Assembly (NCBI RefSeq): GCF_042680125.1
Contig: NZ_JBHTNY010000039.1
DNA: 64,000 nucleotides
From: Robinsoniella peoriensis
GTDB taxonomy: Bacteria; Bacillota; Clostridia; Lachnospirales; Lachnospiraceae
Reading direction: 5' to 3' (one strand)
Part shown: piece after piece, positions 1-8,350 of the stretch
Position numbering within the stretch: the stretch's first letter is position 1
Layout of the letters: every line of letters starts with the position of its first letter
Program-made: the position numbers and the translations under genes
The notes under the pieces: model-generated
The model's input: only the letters and a program-made list of their open reading frames with translations
Database searches by the model: none
What the model was told of the DNA's origin: nothing

Positions 1-119
1 GATACGATTCTTAATTTTGAAATCTCTTTTAATAGAATCTTTCAAGGTTGTTTCACTGTTCAATTATCAAGGTTCTGCTTGCTTTTCTTTGTTGTTGTAC
101 TCTTTAGCGCAACTTCTAT
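1..119 (-). other. rRNA-type leader region (operon continues left of window)
   Basis: On the minus strand this stretch follows three strong promoters and contains the tract ACCTTGATAATTGAACAGTG, which resembles the leader found just ahead of 16S rRNA genes in clostridia. No rRNA sequence itself is inside the window. The assignment rests on the promoter strength and the leader tract; another stable-RNA operon is possible. Confidence 0.6.
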
Positions 120-148
120 ATCCTATCACACTGCCAAGTCTTTGTCAA
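120..148 (-). promoter_or_regulatory. Promoter P3 (proximal) of the leftward stable-RNA operon
   Basis: Minus-strand TTGACA (143-148), a 17-bp spacer and TAGGAT (120-125). The initiation region downstream reads ATAGAAGTTG, which matches the other two promoters upstream. Confidence 0.75.
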
Positions 149-205
149 CAACTTTTTTAAAAAGTTTTTTATGTATCTCGTCGCCATTCTCACAGCAACT
201 TTTAT

Positions 206-234
206 ATGATAGCATTTTGTAAATCATTTGTCAA
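206..234 (-). promoter_or_regulatory. Promoter P2 of the leftward stable-RNA operon
   Basis: Minus-strand TTGACA (229-234), a 17-bp spacer and TATCAT (206-211), followed by ATAAAAGTTG. It lies 86 bp upstream of P3. Confidence 0.8.
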
Positions 235-332
235 CACTTTTTTTGAGTTTTTTCAACTTTATTCGAGTCGATTTCTCGTGTTACATTCGTGTCGGATTTT
301 GTTTTTTGCTGTCTGTTTGAGACAACTTTGTT

Positions 333-361
333 ATGATACCACCTGGAAACCGATCTGTCAA
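333..361 (-). promoter_or_regulatory. Promoter P1 (distal) of the leftward stable-RNA operon
   Basis: Minus-strand TTGACA (356-361), a 17-bp spacer and TATCAT (333-338), followed by AACAAAGTTG. The remainder up to about 590 is AT-rich, with no gene or further complete promoter seen on this strand. Confidence 0.8.
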
Positions 362-592
362 CACTTATTTTGTAATTTTTTCATATTTTTTGCACAATTG
401 ATTCAATTTATTAATTCTACTGTATTCTACTGTTTTTTTCTCCCCTATCCATTGCATCCTGTCAATTGTACCTCTTTTCACAACATATTTTAATCTGTTA
501 TGAAATCAACTGTTAATTTTCAACTATATTGTAATAACCGGCTGCATACTGAATTACGTCTATTTTTTTAAGATTTGGGATAAATTATTATA

Positions 593-621
593 TTTACTTT
601 CCTTCCTACGCTCTCTATACT
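593..621 (+). promoter_or_regulatory. Promoter of the GH43 gene
   Basis: TTTACT (593-598), 17 bp, TATACT (616-621), 55 bp ahead of the start codon. The core resembles the promoter of the glycosidase gene at 31175 (TTGACT-17-TATACT, with TTCC directly after the -35 box in both). Confidence 0.6.
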
Positions 622-675
622 GTAGTTAATAACAATGCTAAATGCCAATATATAATAGAAGAAAGGAATTTAAAA

Positions 676-2256
676 ATGCTGAAACAAACTTTTTCAAATC
701 CACTATTATCGGGATTTTATCCCGATCCTTCCATTTGCCGGGTTGAAGATGATTATTATCTGGTTACTTCGTCTTTCGTATATTTTCCGGGGCTGCCTAT
801 ATTTCACAGTAAAGATCTGGTACATTGGGAACAGATTGGACACGGAATACATCGTCCTGATCAATTGGATTATAAAAACTGTGAGACCTCTGAGGGACTG
901 TGGGCTCCTTCTATCCGCTATCATAATGGTACCTTCTATATAATTAATACATTTGTTTCCCGCGGACGGGAAGCAGACCGTGATAATTATATTATTACGG
1001 CACAAGATCCTGCCGGTCCCTGGAGCGATCCGGTCTTTGTAAAGGGCGCTGACGGAATTGACTCCAGTCTTTTCTTTGATGATGACGGATCTGTCTGGTA
1101 TACGGGTAATTATATCAGTGATCAGAAGCTTTATGAAGGGCATCACGGAATTTACTTAAATGAACTGGACCCACTGACTTTTCAGTTCAAAGGAAAGCGC
1201 AGTATCATATGGGATGGAAACCGTTCTCATTCAAAATGGATAGAAGCACCCCATATTTATAAAAAAGATGGATGGTATTACCTAATGACAGCTGAAGGCG
1301 GTACCTTTTGCAATCATAGTGTTATGATGGCAAGAAGCCGGACGATTGATGGGGATTATGAAATATGCCCACGTAATCCCATAGTTACCCATCGTCATTT
1401 ATCACTGTTAAATGAGATTTCTGTGGTTGGGCATGCAGATATCGTAACAACACAAAATGGGGAATGGTGGATGGTTTTGCTGGGCGTCCGGCCTTATAGG
1501 GGCTTCCATTATAATCTTGGAAGAGAAACCTTTATGATTCCAATTGTATGGTCTGAAGACGGATGGCCTATGCCTGACACTGAAAACGGACTGGTTCATA
1601 AAGAAGAGCGTTTGCCTGATCTTCCAAGCTTTTATTGTCCTTTTACCGATTCGAATGACAATTTTGACTCCGACAGCCTTTCTATGATCTGGAACATGAT
1701 TCATCCGCCTCAGAGAGATTTTTATTCTCTGACCAAACGCAGGGGATGTCTGCGCCTTTCGCTGGAACCAGAAGTGATTCAGGAAATCTGCAACCCGTCA
1801 TTTATTGGCAGACGTCAGCAGCATAAAGTATTTATGGCTTCTGCTGCAATGGAGTTTACTCCTGCAAATGATTTGGAAGAAGCAGGCATTGTATTAATCC
1901 AGGATAACCGTTACAATCTGGTTTTTGTTAAGACATTCCGTAATAACCGCGCTGTCCTGCAACTGCACCGAACAGAAAATGGGGTACGCACTTTAATCAA
2001 AGAACTTCCGCTCGAAAATACCGGACGCTTATGCCTCAGTATACAGGGGCGTTGTGAAACATATGCCTTCTTCTATGGGCCAAATGAACACGAATTAAAA
2101 CTATTTGCGGAGGATATCGATGCAGCTCTTCTGAGTTCTACCGTAAATGAAGGATTTACGGGTGTTTACATTGGCATGTACGCCAGCAGCAATAAATCCG
2201 TTTCCACAAATTATGCAGACTTTGATTGGTTTCATTACACTGGAAAAGACATCTAA
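676..2256 (+). CDS. Glycoside hydrolase family 43 (beta-xylosidase / arabinofuranosidase type)
   Basis: A 526-residue protein with no signal peptide, so probably a cytoplasmic enzyme cleaving imported xylo- or arabino-oligosaccharides. The N-terminal five-bladed propeller signature is clear. The general base is Asp17 in FYPDPS, the pKa-modulating Asp is about 129 in GIDSSLFFDDDG, and the acid Glu is about 190 in KWIEAPHIY. Residues from about 320 on look like the beta-sandwich domain of two-domain GH43 xylosidases, and the length fits that group. The start is supported by AGAAAGGAA a few bases upstream. The gene stands alone with its own promoter and a strong terminator, so no transporter partner is adjacent. 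Exact substrate cannot be read from sequence; GH43 covers xylosidase and arabinofuranosidase activities. Confidence 0.9.
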   Translation: MLKQTFSNPLLSGFYPDPSICRVEDDYYLVTSSFVYFPGLPIFHSKDLVHWEQIGHGIHRPDQLDYKNCETSEGLWAPSIRYHNGTFYIINTFVSRGREADRDNYIITAQDPAGPWSDPVFVKGADGIDSSLFFDDDGSVWYTGNYISDQKLYEGHHGIYLNELDPLTFQFKGKRSIIWDGNRSHSKWIEAPHIYKKDGWYYLMTAEGGTFCNHSVMMARSRTIDGDYEICPRNPIVTHRHLSLLNEISVVGHADIVTTQNGEWWMVLLGVRPYRGFHYNLGRETFMIPIVWSEDGWPMPDTENGLVHKEERLPDLPSFYCPFTDSNDNFDSDSLSMIWNMIHPPQRDFYSLTKRRGCLRLSLEPEVIQEICNPSFIGRRQQHKVFMASAAMEFTPANDLEEAGIVLIQDNRYNLVFVKTFRNNRAVLQLHRTENGVRTLIKELPLENTGRLCLSIQGRCETYAFFYGPNEHELKLFAEDIDAALLSSTVNEGFTGVYIGMYASSNKSVSTNYADFDWFHYTGKDI

Positions 2257-2277
2257 GATCAGATAGCGATGCCTTTG

Positions 2278-2330
2278 GGATTGGTTTCTTATTGATAAAA
2301 TTATCAATAAGAAACCAATCCTTGCATTTT
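2278..2330 (+). terminator. Long perfect hairpin terminator after GH43
   Basis: Arms 2278-2298 and 2301-2321 are a perfect 21-bp inverted repeat with a 2-nt formal loop, followed by a T-rich tract. The next gene's -35 box begins at 2322, directly at the foot of the hairpin. Confidence 0.85.
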
Positions 2331-2350
2331 TTGAGAATGTTGTATATAAT
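2322..2350 (+). promoter_or_regulatory. Promoter of the iron-type ABC transporter operon
   Basis: TTGCAT (2322-2327), 17 bp, TATAAT (2345-2350). The palindrome at 2365-2380 lies just downstream, where a bound repressor would block initiation or early elongation. Confidence 0.75.
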
Positions 2351-2364
2351 ACGTGGCAAAGGTG

Positions 2365-2380
2365 GTTAGCTTATGCTAAC
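2365..2380 (+). promoter_or_regulatory. Operator-like palindrome, candidate metal-repressor site
   Basis: GTTAGC-TTAT-GCTAAC is a perfect 6-bp inverted repeat located 15 bp after the -10 box. The half-site GTTAGC recalls DtxR/IdeR-type iron boxes (core GGTTAGS), although the spacing is not the classical one. The operon's likely iron cargo makes an iron-dependent repressor a reasonable inference. No regulator gene is adjacent. Confidence 0.45.
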
Positions 2381-2414
2381 ATTTTTATCCATTTTTCGAA
2401 AGTGAGGATTTATT

Positions 2415-3491
2415 ATGTCAAAGAAACATCTATTTAAAAATTTTGCAGTACTGTCCTGTGCGGCGATGCTGTTATTATCCGGGTGTCAAAGCTCACCGGA
2501 TACTGCAAAGGACAGTTCCCAGACTGCAGCCACGAATTCCAGTGCCGAAACCGGCGCAGAATCAAATACGGATACTAAAAAGGATACGAATAAGGATACT
2601 AATGGGGATACAGACAAAACTGCTAATACTTCTGCTGAAACCGGAGATAATATTACCGTTACAGATGCCAGAGGCGAAATTTCAATACCGGCAAACCCAC
2701 AGAAAATTGTAGATATAAGTGGAAACAGTGATATCTTATCTGTGCTTGGATATAAGGTTGCAGGAACTGCGAATTCTGATGCTTATGACTATACGAAATT
2801 CCCTTCCTATCTGGAAGATGTTCTGGAAGGAGCTTCTATTCTGGGCTACAGCATGCAGGATACCATGGATGTAGAAGGAATTATTTCATTAGAACCGGAT
2901 CTGATCATTATCTCTACTGTTCAGGAGAAAATGTACCAGCAGCTATCTGAAATCGCTCCGGTTGTTATGTTAGAACTTGCCCAGACAGACTGGAAAGAAG
3001 ATGTCAAAAGCGTTGCCGGTATTATGAATAAAACCGCAAAAGCGGATCAGTGGCTCTCTTCTTATGAAGAAAAAGCATTAAAAATTGGTGAAGAAATCCG
3101 CAGCTCTTATGGCGAAGACACTACTTACCTCGCTCTTTTGGCAAGCGGGGGACAAATTTTTATCTTTGATAAGGCCGGTATTGGCAGCATCTTATACGAT
3201 GACATGGGCTTAAAACGGCCTGAAGGAATGCCGGTTCAGGAAAATATCAGCCTCCCGGTTGTCAGCTACGAAGGACTTGCCCAGATTGATGCAGACCGCA
3301 TTCTGGCTATCGGTACAGATGAAGATCTCGCATCCCTTCGGGAAAATCCAGTTTGGAAGAATATGGATCCGGTGAAGAACGGAAATGTTCTGGTGCTTCC
3401 TTCCAGCCCTTATTTTAACCAGGGTTACAGCTGCATCGGCAGATTTTTGTTTTTGGATGAAGCATCATCCCTGATGGAGAAATTAAAATGA
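2415..3491 (+). CDS. Iron-siderophore/heme-type ABC transporter, substrate-binding lipoprotein
   Basis: A 358-residue lipoprotein: signal peptide with lipobox LLSGC at about residues 20-24, then a low-complexity linker (about 30-75, Lys/Asp/Thr/Asn-rich with repeated KDTN units), then a periplasmic-binding-protein fold of the FecB/FhuD/BtuF class III type (from about 78, ITVTDARGEISIPANPQKIV). It would capture a metal chelate outside the membrane and hand it to the permeases. The start is preceded by AAGTGAGG. The stop overlaps the next start by 4 bp. Ligand (ferric siderophore, heme or cobalamin) is not determinable; the iron assignment rests on family and the neighbouring ferritin-like gene. 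Confidence 0.88.
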   Translation: MSKKHLFKNFAVLSCAAMLLLSGCQSSPDTAKDSSQTAATNSSAETGAESNTDTKKDTNKDTNGDTDKTANTSAETGDNITVTDARGEISIPANPQKIVDISGNSDILSVLGYKVAGTANSDAYDYTKFPSYLEDVLEGASILGYSMQDTMDVEGIISLEPDLIIISTVQEKMYQQLSEIAPVVMLELAQTDWKEDVKSVAGIMNKTAKADQWLSSYEEKALKIGEEIRSSYGEDTTYLALLASGGQIFIFDKAGIGSILYDDMGLKRPEGMPVQENISLPVVSYEGLAQIDADRILAIGTDEDLASLRENPVWKNMDPVKNGNVLVLPSSPYFNQGYSCIGRFLFLDEASSLMEKLK

Positions 3492-4483
3492 ATCGTAAGT
3501 TAACAGGTGCATGGTTCTTCAGTATCCTCTTAGTGGCGGCCGGATTAATGGCCGCTGCTTGCGCAGGTGCAAAAAATATACCAGCGGAAACTGTTCTGAA
3601 TAGTTTATTTGCAGCCGGAAAGCCCGAGGAGCTTCCTCTGGATATGCAGCTTGTAAGAAATATTCGTCTTCCCAGGGCACTTGCAAGTGCTATCATCGGC
3701 GGTCTTCTTGGAATGGGCGGTGCCATGATGCAGGGAGTAACCCGCAATCCTATTGCAGAGCCATCCATTATGGGAATCACCCAGGGAGCTGCCCTTGCCG
3801 TCGCTGTCGTAAGTGTCAATACTTCCCTTTATGGTATACTGGGTAATTTTGCGGCAGCAATGCTCGGCGCTTTCATCAGCGGTATTTGCGTTTTGCTTTT
3901 CAGTTTAAAAAGCGCTTCTAATATGAATATTTCCCGCCTTATTCTTGCCGGAACAGCACTTGGAACCTTTTTCCTGTCTCTGGCATCTGTCATCGCTTTG
4001 TTAGGCAACCGTTCACAGGAACTGGCCTTCTGGGTATCCGGCGGATTTCGTACGGCTTCCTGGGATCAAATGAACATATTACTGATTGTCAGCATTCCCT
4101 GCCTTATCTCTGCTCTGATTATAAGCAGCAAGATAAATATTGTAAGCCTGGGAGATGATGTCTGTACAGGGCTTGGCGTAAATCCTGTTAAAATCCGGAT
4201 TCTTACAATGATTCTGCTGATTCCCATGTGTGCCGTAAGTGTGGCAATTGCCGGAAATATTGCTTTCGTAGGTCTGATTGTTCCTCATGTTGTACGCAAA
4301 CTGTCCGGGAATGATTACCGTAAATTGATACCGCTATCTTTTTTATTTGGAAGTGCGCTCCTGATTTGGGCGGATATTGCAGCCAGAATGGTTCAACCGC
4401 CATACGAAACCCCTATTGGACTTTTTACTGCTCTGATTGGAGTTCCTGTATTTCTCCTGATGATTAGAAAGGAGAGCCGGTGA
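3488..4483 (+). CDS. FecCD-family ABC transporter permease (first)
   Basis: A 331-residue integral membrane protein with about nine or ten hydrophobic segments, of the BtuC/FecCD/FhuB type. Diagnostic stretches are RLPRALASAIIGGLLGMGGAMMQ near residue 60 and NIAFVGLIVPHVVRKLSG near 255-275, the latter forming the coupling helix that contacts the ATPase. It overlaps the lipoprotein gene by 4 bp and the second permease by 4 bp, showing translational coupling. With its partner it forms the membrane channel of a metal-chelate importer. Confidence 0.93.
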   Translation: MNRKLTGAWFFSILLVAAGLMAAACAGAKNIPAETVLNSLFAAGKPEELPLDMQLVRNIRLPRALASAIIGGLLGMGGAMMQGVTRNPIAEPSIMGITQGAALAVAVVSVNTSLYGILGNFAAAMLGAFISGICVLLFSLKSASNMNISRLILAGTALGTFFLSLASVIALLGNRSQELAFWVSGGFRTASWDQMNILLIVSIPCLISALIISSKINIVSLGDDVCTGLGVNPVKIRILTMILLIPMCAVSVAIAGNIAFVGLIVPHVVRKLSGNDYRKLIPLSFLFGSALLIWADIAARMVQPPYETPIGLFTALIGVPVFLLMIRKESR

Positions 4484-5487
4484 TGAAGAGAAGATTTCAT
4501 ATTGTATTATTCGTTACTGCTTTTTTCCTGCTTGCTGCCATGCTTATTTCTCTCATATGGGGAACTTATTCTATTTCGGTAAAAGATGTATTCAACACTC
4601 TTTTCGGACAGGGCAGTAAATTGCAAAACACCACCATATTCCAGCTGCGTCTCCCAAGAATCTGTATAGCCCTATTTGTCGGAATCGCACTTTCTACAGC
4701 AGGCTGTGTTCTGCAAAGTGTGACCCGTAATCCTTTAGCGGAACCTGGTATGATTGGTATTAATGCAGGTGCAGCCCTTGCCGTTGTACTTTTTATTTCC
4801 ATAAAAAGTACTGCGTATTATTCCGCTTTGTCTGCCGCTACCGTATTTATGATACCTGTTTTCGCTTTGGCTGGCTCCCTGCTTTCTTCTCTGCTGATTT
4901 ATTCTCTGGCATATAAAAAGGGGATTTCGCCGAATCGGCTGATCTTAACGGGAATTGGTGTAAATGCAGGAATTAATGCTTTTATTACCTTATATCAGCT
5001 TAATATGTCCAAAGGTGACTATAATCAGGCACTGACCTGGATCAGCGGAAGTCTTTGGGGGAGCAGTTGGATTTATTTTATATTTCTTGCCCCCGCGGTT
5101 CTGCTTCTTACTATAATTGTCCTTTATAAGAGCCGCACCCTTGATGTCTATGCTCTTGGAGACGAAACCGCCAGTGGATTAGGGGTCTCTGTACAACGGG
5201 AAAGCAGAATTTTATTACTTCTGGCTGTTGCACTTTCAGCACTTGCAACCTCAGTTGCAGGTAATATTGCTTTTCTTGGATTACTCGGTCCTCATATTGC
5301 CAAGAAGCTGGTAGGCGCCGCTCATAAAAGGCAGATTATTACCGGTGCCATGATCAGCGCTGCATTAATTATCGCTGCCGACAGCATCTCCCGAAATCTT
5401 TTCTCACCTTTAGAGGTTCCGGTTGGCATTACACTTTCCATTGTAGGCGTACCATACTTTATATACTTAATGTTAAAGGAGAAATAG
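4480..5487 (+). CDS. FecCD-family ABC transporter permease (second)
   Basis: A 335-residue paralogue of the preceding permease, with the same landmarks: RLPRICIALFVGIALSTAGCV near residue 60, TRNPLAEPGMIGINAGAAL, and NIAFLGLLGPHIAKKLVG near 270. The start overlaps the upstream stop (TGATG). The two permeases most likely pair as a heterodimer, as in the FecC/FecD and FhuG-type systems. Confidence 0.93.
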   Translation: MMKRRFHIVLFVTAFFLLAAMLISLIWGTYSISVKDVFNTLFGQGSKLQNTTIFQLRLPRICIALFVGIALSTAGCVLQSVTRNPLAEPGMIGINAGAALAVVLFISIKSTAYYSALSAATVFMIPVFALAGSLLSSLLIYSLAYKKGISPNRLILTGIGVNAGINAFITLYQLNMSKGDYNQALTWISGSLWGSSWIYFIFLAPAVLLLTIIVLYKSRTLDVYALGDETASGLGVSVQRESRILLLLAVALSALATSVAGNIAFLGLLGPHIAKKLVGAAHKRQIITGAMISAALIIAADSISRNLFSPLEVPVGITLSIVGVPYFIYLMLKEK

Positions 5488-5490
5488 ACT

Positions 5491-6288
5491 ATGAACCAAG
5501 AATGTATACAGACGAAAGATCTGCAGATTGGATATGAAGATGAGATTATTATAAATAAATTAAATTTGAAAATTCCCAAGGGGAAAGTTACGATGGTGAT
5601 CGGCTCTAACGGATGCGGAAAATCAACATTGTTAAAAGCAGTATCCCGCATTATTCCCAGCCGCCATGGGGAGATATTATTACATGGCAAGTCGCTGCGC
5701 AGACAGGCTTCCAAATCCATTGCACGCAAAATGGCTGTTCTGCCTCAAAGTCCTTGTGTACCCACCGGGCTTATGGTGAAGGAACTTGTGGCATATGGCC
5801 GTTTTCCTTACCAGCGCCCGATGAGCGGACCGAATGAACATGACCTTCAGATGATCGATTGGGCAATGCATTCCACCGGAGTCTACGAATTGAAAGAAAA
5901 GATGGTGGAATCCCTGTCCGGCGGCCAGCGTCAAAGGGCATGGATTGCCATGGCACTGGCACAGGAAACAGAGATATTAGTATTGGACGAGCCCACCACC
6001 TATCTTGATATGTCCCACCAGATTGAAATATTAAAACTTCTCAAAAAACTGAACCGTGAAAACAACCGTACAATTATTATGGTAATTCATGAACTGAACC
6101 ATGCTTCTAAGTTTGCAGACCATTTGATTGGGATGAAAAAGGGCAATGTAATATTCGAAGGGAAACCGGTTGATGTCATTACCAAAGAAAACTTAGTTCA
6201 GCTTTACGGAATTAATGCCCGGCTGGAGCAAAGCAGAACGGGCGACTATCCTATCTGCGTTGACTATGATACACTGGAACATGTTTAA
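5491..6288 (+). CDS. Iron-chelate-type ABC transporter ATPase
   Basis: A 265-residue ATPase of the FecE/FhuC group. It has Walker A GSNGCGKST at about 37-45, signature LSGGQRQRAW at about 140-149, Walker B EILVLDEPT at about 158-166 and the switch His in MVIHELNH at about 195. The ribosome-binding site AAGGAGA lies 8 bases before the start. It completes the operon begun at 2415. The 3' end overlaps the 3' end of the convergent ferritin-like gene by 4 bp, leaving no room for a conventional terminator between them. Confidence 0.95.
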   Translation: MNQECIQTKDLQIGYEDEIIINKLNLKIPKGKVTMVIGSNGCGKSTLLKAVSRIIPSRHGEILLHGKSLRRQASKSIARKMAVLPQSPCVPTGLMVKELVAYGRFPYQRPMSGPNEHDLQMIDWAMHSTGVYELKEKMVESLSGGQRQRAWIAMALAQETEILVLDEPTTYLDMSHQIEILKLLKKLNRENNRTIIMVIHELNHASKFADHLIGMKKGNVIFEGKPVDVITKENLVQLYGINARLEQSRTGDYPICVDYDTLEHV

Positions 6289-6809
6289 ACGCTTCTTTTA
6301 TCCGACTCCAGAAACTCTCGGAAGATCTGTACATGAAGTATTTCGTCCAGTGCCAGGCGATTCAAAACAGCGCTGACACAAGGATCTTTGATCTCTTTTG
6401 CAGTCTGTTGGTAGAATGCGGCAGCTCCTTCTTCAGAAGCTATATTTGCTGCCAGTATATGATGGACCTCCTGGCAATAGTCAATGGCATCAGCATTCCA
6501 GCATTCACATGCATTGTTGGCAAGCCTAGGATCTCCCCCCAGCATAGTGATCAATTCTCCGATCGTATAGAGATGGAACATTTCCACTTTGGAAATAGCC
6601 ATCAATGTCTTCCCCAAATCGGAAAACCGGTCTGACAGAATCCAGTGCTGGTATAAATAGGTGGTAATAGCGGTCATTTCACTTTCCTGTGCCCTTATTG
6701 CCGGATAAAGCATCTCCGCATAATATGGATTTTTCCTGCTTACTTTAATCGGCGGATAAGGATCCGGATTGGCAACGGGCCTGGTACTCCCGGAATTATT
6801 CTGCATCAT
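6285..6809 (-). CDS. Ferritin-like (diiron four-helix) protein
   Basis: A 174-residue soluble protein with the ferritin-like spacing of metal ligands. Glu in AIRAQESEM (about 42) and the EMFHLYTIGE motif (about 72-81) lie in the first helix pair; Glu in SEEGAAAFY (about 124) and DEILHVQIF (about 155-163, ExxH) lie in the second. The first 25 residues are a proline/asparagine-rich tail. It resembles CotJC/rubrerythrin-type ferritin-like proteins but lacks a rubredoxin domain. Its tail-to-tail position against an iron-type importer suggests iron handling or peroxide defence. Whether it is a spore coat CotJC-like protein or an iron protein is open. Confidence 0.7.
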   Translation of the reverse strand: MMQNNSGSTRPVANPDPYPPIKVSRKNPYYAEMLYPAIRAQESEMTAITTYLYQHWILSDRFSDLGKTLMAISKVEMFHLYTIGELITMLGGDPRLANNACECWNADAIDYCQEVHHILAANIASEEGAAAFYQQTAKEIKDPCVSAVLNRLALDEILHVQIFREFLESDKRSV

Positions 6810-6888
6810 GGCTATGTACCTCTGTTTTCTTCATTTATTATCTATCATATGTCTCCCAACCTGAAAAATGACATGCATTCTATTCAAT

Positions 6889-6920
6889 AAAAAAAGACTG
6901 TGCAGATCCCTGCAACAGCC
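6889..6920 (-). terminator. Terminator of the CNNM/CorC gene
   Basis: On the minus strand GGCTGTTGCAG-GGAT-CTGCACAGTC forms a stem with one bulge and is followed by seven T residues. Confidence 0.8.
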
Positions 6921-6939
6921 TTTTCGACTTTTTATGCCC

Positions 6940-8253
6940 TTAAAGCATAATCCTTATTTTTTTAATTGCCTTCTGCTCCATCTGATCCACCCGCAGAACC
7001 ACGCCATCTGCTTTAAATTCCGGATGAGTTCCATCTTTCGGGATAAATCCAAGATGTTCTACCATATACCCGGACATCGTATCATAATTTTCCGTTTCCA
7101 GTTTCAGGTGCAATTTATCATTCAAATCATCTACCAGCATTTGTCCATCCACTACATATGTTTTCTCATCAACCTGAACAAATTCAGGCTCTTCTTCCTC
7201 ATATCCATTATTGATCTCGCCCATTACTTCTTCAACCAGATCTTCTACTGTAACGATACCTGAGAATCCGCCGTATTCATCAATTAAGATCGCCATATGA
7301 TTTTTCTTCGTCTGCAGGTCACGGAATAATTCATCCGTATTCTTAGACTCCGGTACGAAATATGGCTCCTGCATTATCTCTTCTACCTTTACACCGGTAA
7401 AAGTGTTTTCCTTGGCTGCCAATATGAAATCCTTCATATGCAGAACACCGATAATATTGTCAATATCTTCTTTATAGACCGGTATTTTGGAATGTCTGCT
7501 GGATAACAGCTCATCCACATAGTCTTCCAGCGGCTCGTCTATATCAATTGCATAAACTGCTTTTCTGGGAACCATAACATCCTTTGCTATTTTATCATCA
7601 AAAGAAAAAATTGATGTTATCATTTCCTTTTCAATTTCATTAAACACACCTTGTTCACTGCCTGATTCTAATAAGGCCTTGATTTCCTCCTCCGACACAC
7701 GCTCTTCTATATTCTCTGTTTTCATACCAGCTAATCGTAATATGAAATTCGTAGACAGAGACAAAAGCTTAATAAACGGCGCCATTACCTTTGATACAAT
7801 GTAGATCGGTTTTACTGTCCATAAACTAAAGGCTTCCGCTTTCTGCAAAGCTATTCTTTTCGGTACCAGTTCCCCCAATACAAGGGTTACAAAAGAAAGT
7901 AAAATAGTAACAATAACAAGTGCGATGGTTTCGCTGAATGGGACGTTGAACTTGCTCATCCATCCTCCCAGAATCTTCGAAATACCGGATGCTGCTGATG
8001 CACTGGAGAAGAAGTTTGCAAAAGTAATCACTACCTGAATCGTAGATAAGAACTTTGTGGAATCCTCCATCAGTCTGAGTATCAAAACTGCTTTCTTGTT
8101 ACCGTTCTCAGCAAGACGTTTGATCTTGTTCTTATTGACAGATACCACTGCCATCTCAGCTCCTGCAAAGAACGCATTTACAAATGTTAAAAACACCAAA
8201 AATAATAGTTGCAGTGCAATCTGTGTCGCACCAGGGTCAGGGTCTAAATCCAT
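6940..8253 (-). CDS. CNNM/HlyC-CorC family membrane protein with CBS pair
   Basis: A 437-residue protein with, in order: DUF21/CNNM transmembrane domain (residues 10 to about 175, several hydrophobic helices, GELVPKRIALQ at about 130), an acidic linker, a CBS-domain pair (about 205-325, IMVPR-type segment KDVMVPRKAV and DEYGGFSGIVTVEDLVEE) and a C-terminal CorC_HlyC transporter-associated domain (about 345-437). Members are implicated in magnesium/cobalt homeostasis as sodium-coupled Mg exporters; the old label hemolysin is a family name, not an observed activity. The ribosome-binding site is AGGAGGAA. Transcribed alone, with its own terminator. Confidence 0.93.
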   Translation of the reverse strand: MDLDPDPGATQIALQLLFLVFLTFVNAFFAGAEMAVVSVNKNKIKRLAENGNKKAVLILRLMEDSTKFLSTIQVVITFANFFSSASAASGISKILGGWMSKFNVPFSETIALVIVTILLSFVTLVLGELVPKRIALQKAEAFSLWTVKPIYIVSKVMAPFIKLLSLSTNFILRLAGMKTENIEERVSEEEIKALLESGSEQGVFNEIEKEMITSIFSFDDKIAKDVMVPRKAVYAIDIDEPLEDYVDELLSSRHSKIPVYKEDIDNIIGVLHMKDFILAAKENTFTGVKVEEIMQEPYFVPESKNTDELFRDLQTKKNHMAILIDEYGGFSGIVTVEDLVEEVMGEINNGYEEEEPEFVQVDEKTYVVDGQMLVDDLNDKLHLKLETENYDTMSGYMVEHLGFIPKDGTHPEFKADGVVLRVDQMEQKAIKKIRIML

Positions 8254-8350
8254 GATATAATTCCTCCTAAAAAATTTTAGTCCGATTATATCATAGGATA
8301 TTCACCCTGCACAACTATATAATAGAAAATTAATAGATTTAATAAAAATT

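Noticed and set aside
206..493. A 95-codon open frame in the left intergenic region
   Set aside because: It runs antisense across two strong promoters, is phenylalanine/cysteine-rich from AT-rich DNA and has no ribosome-binding site.
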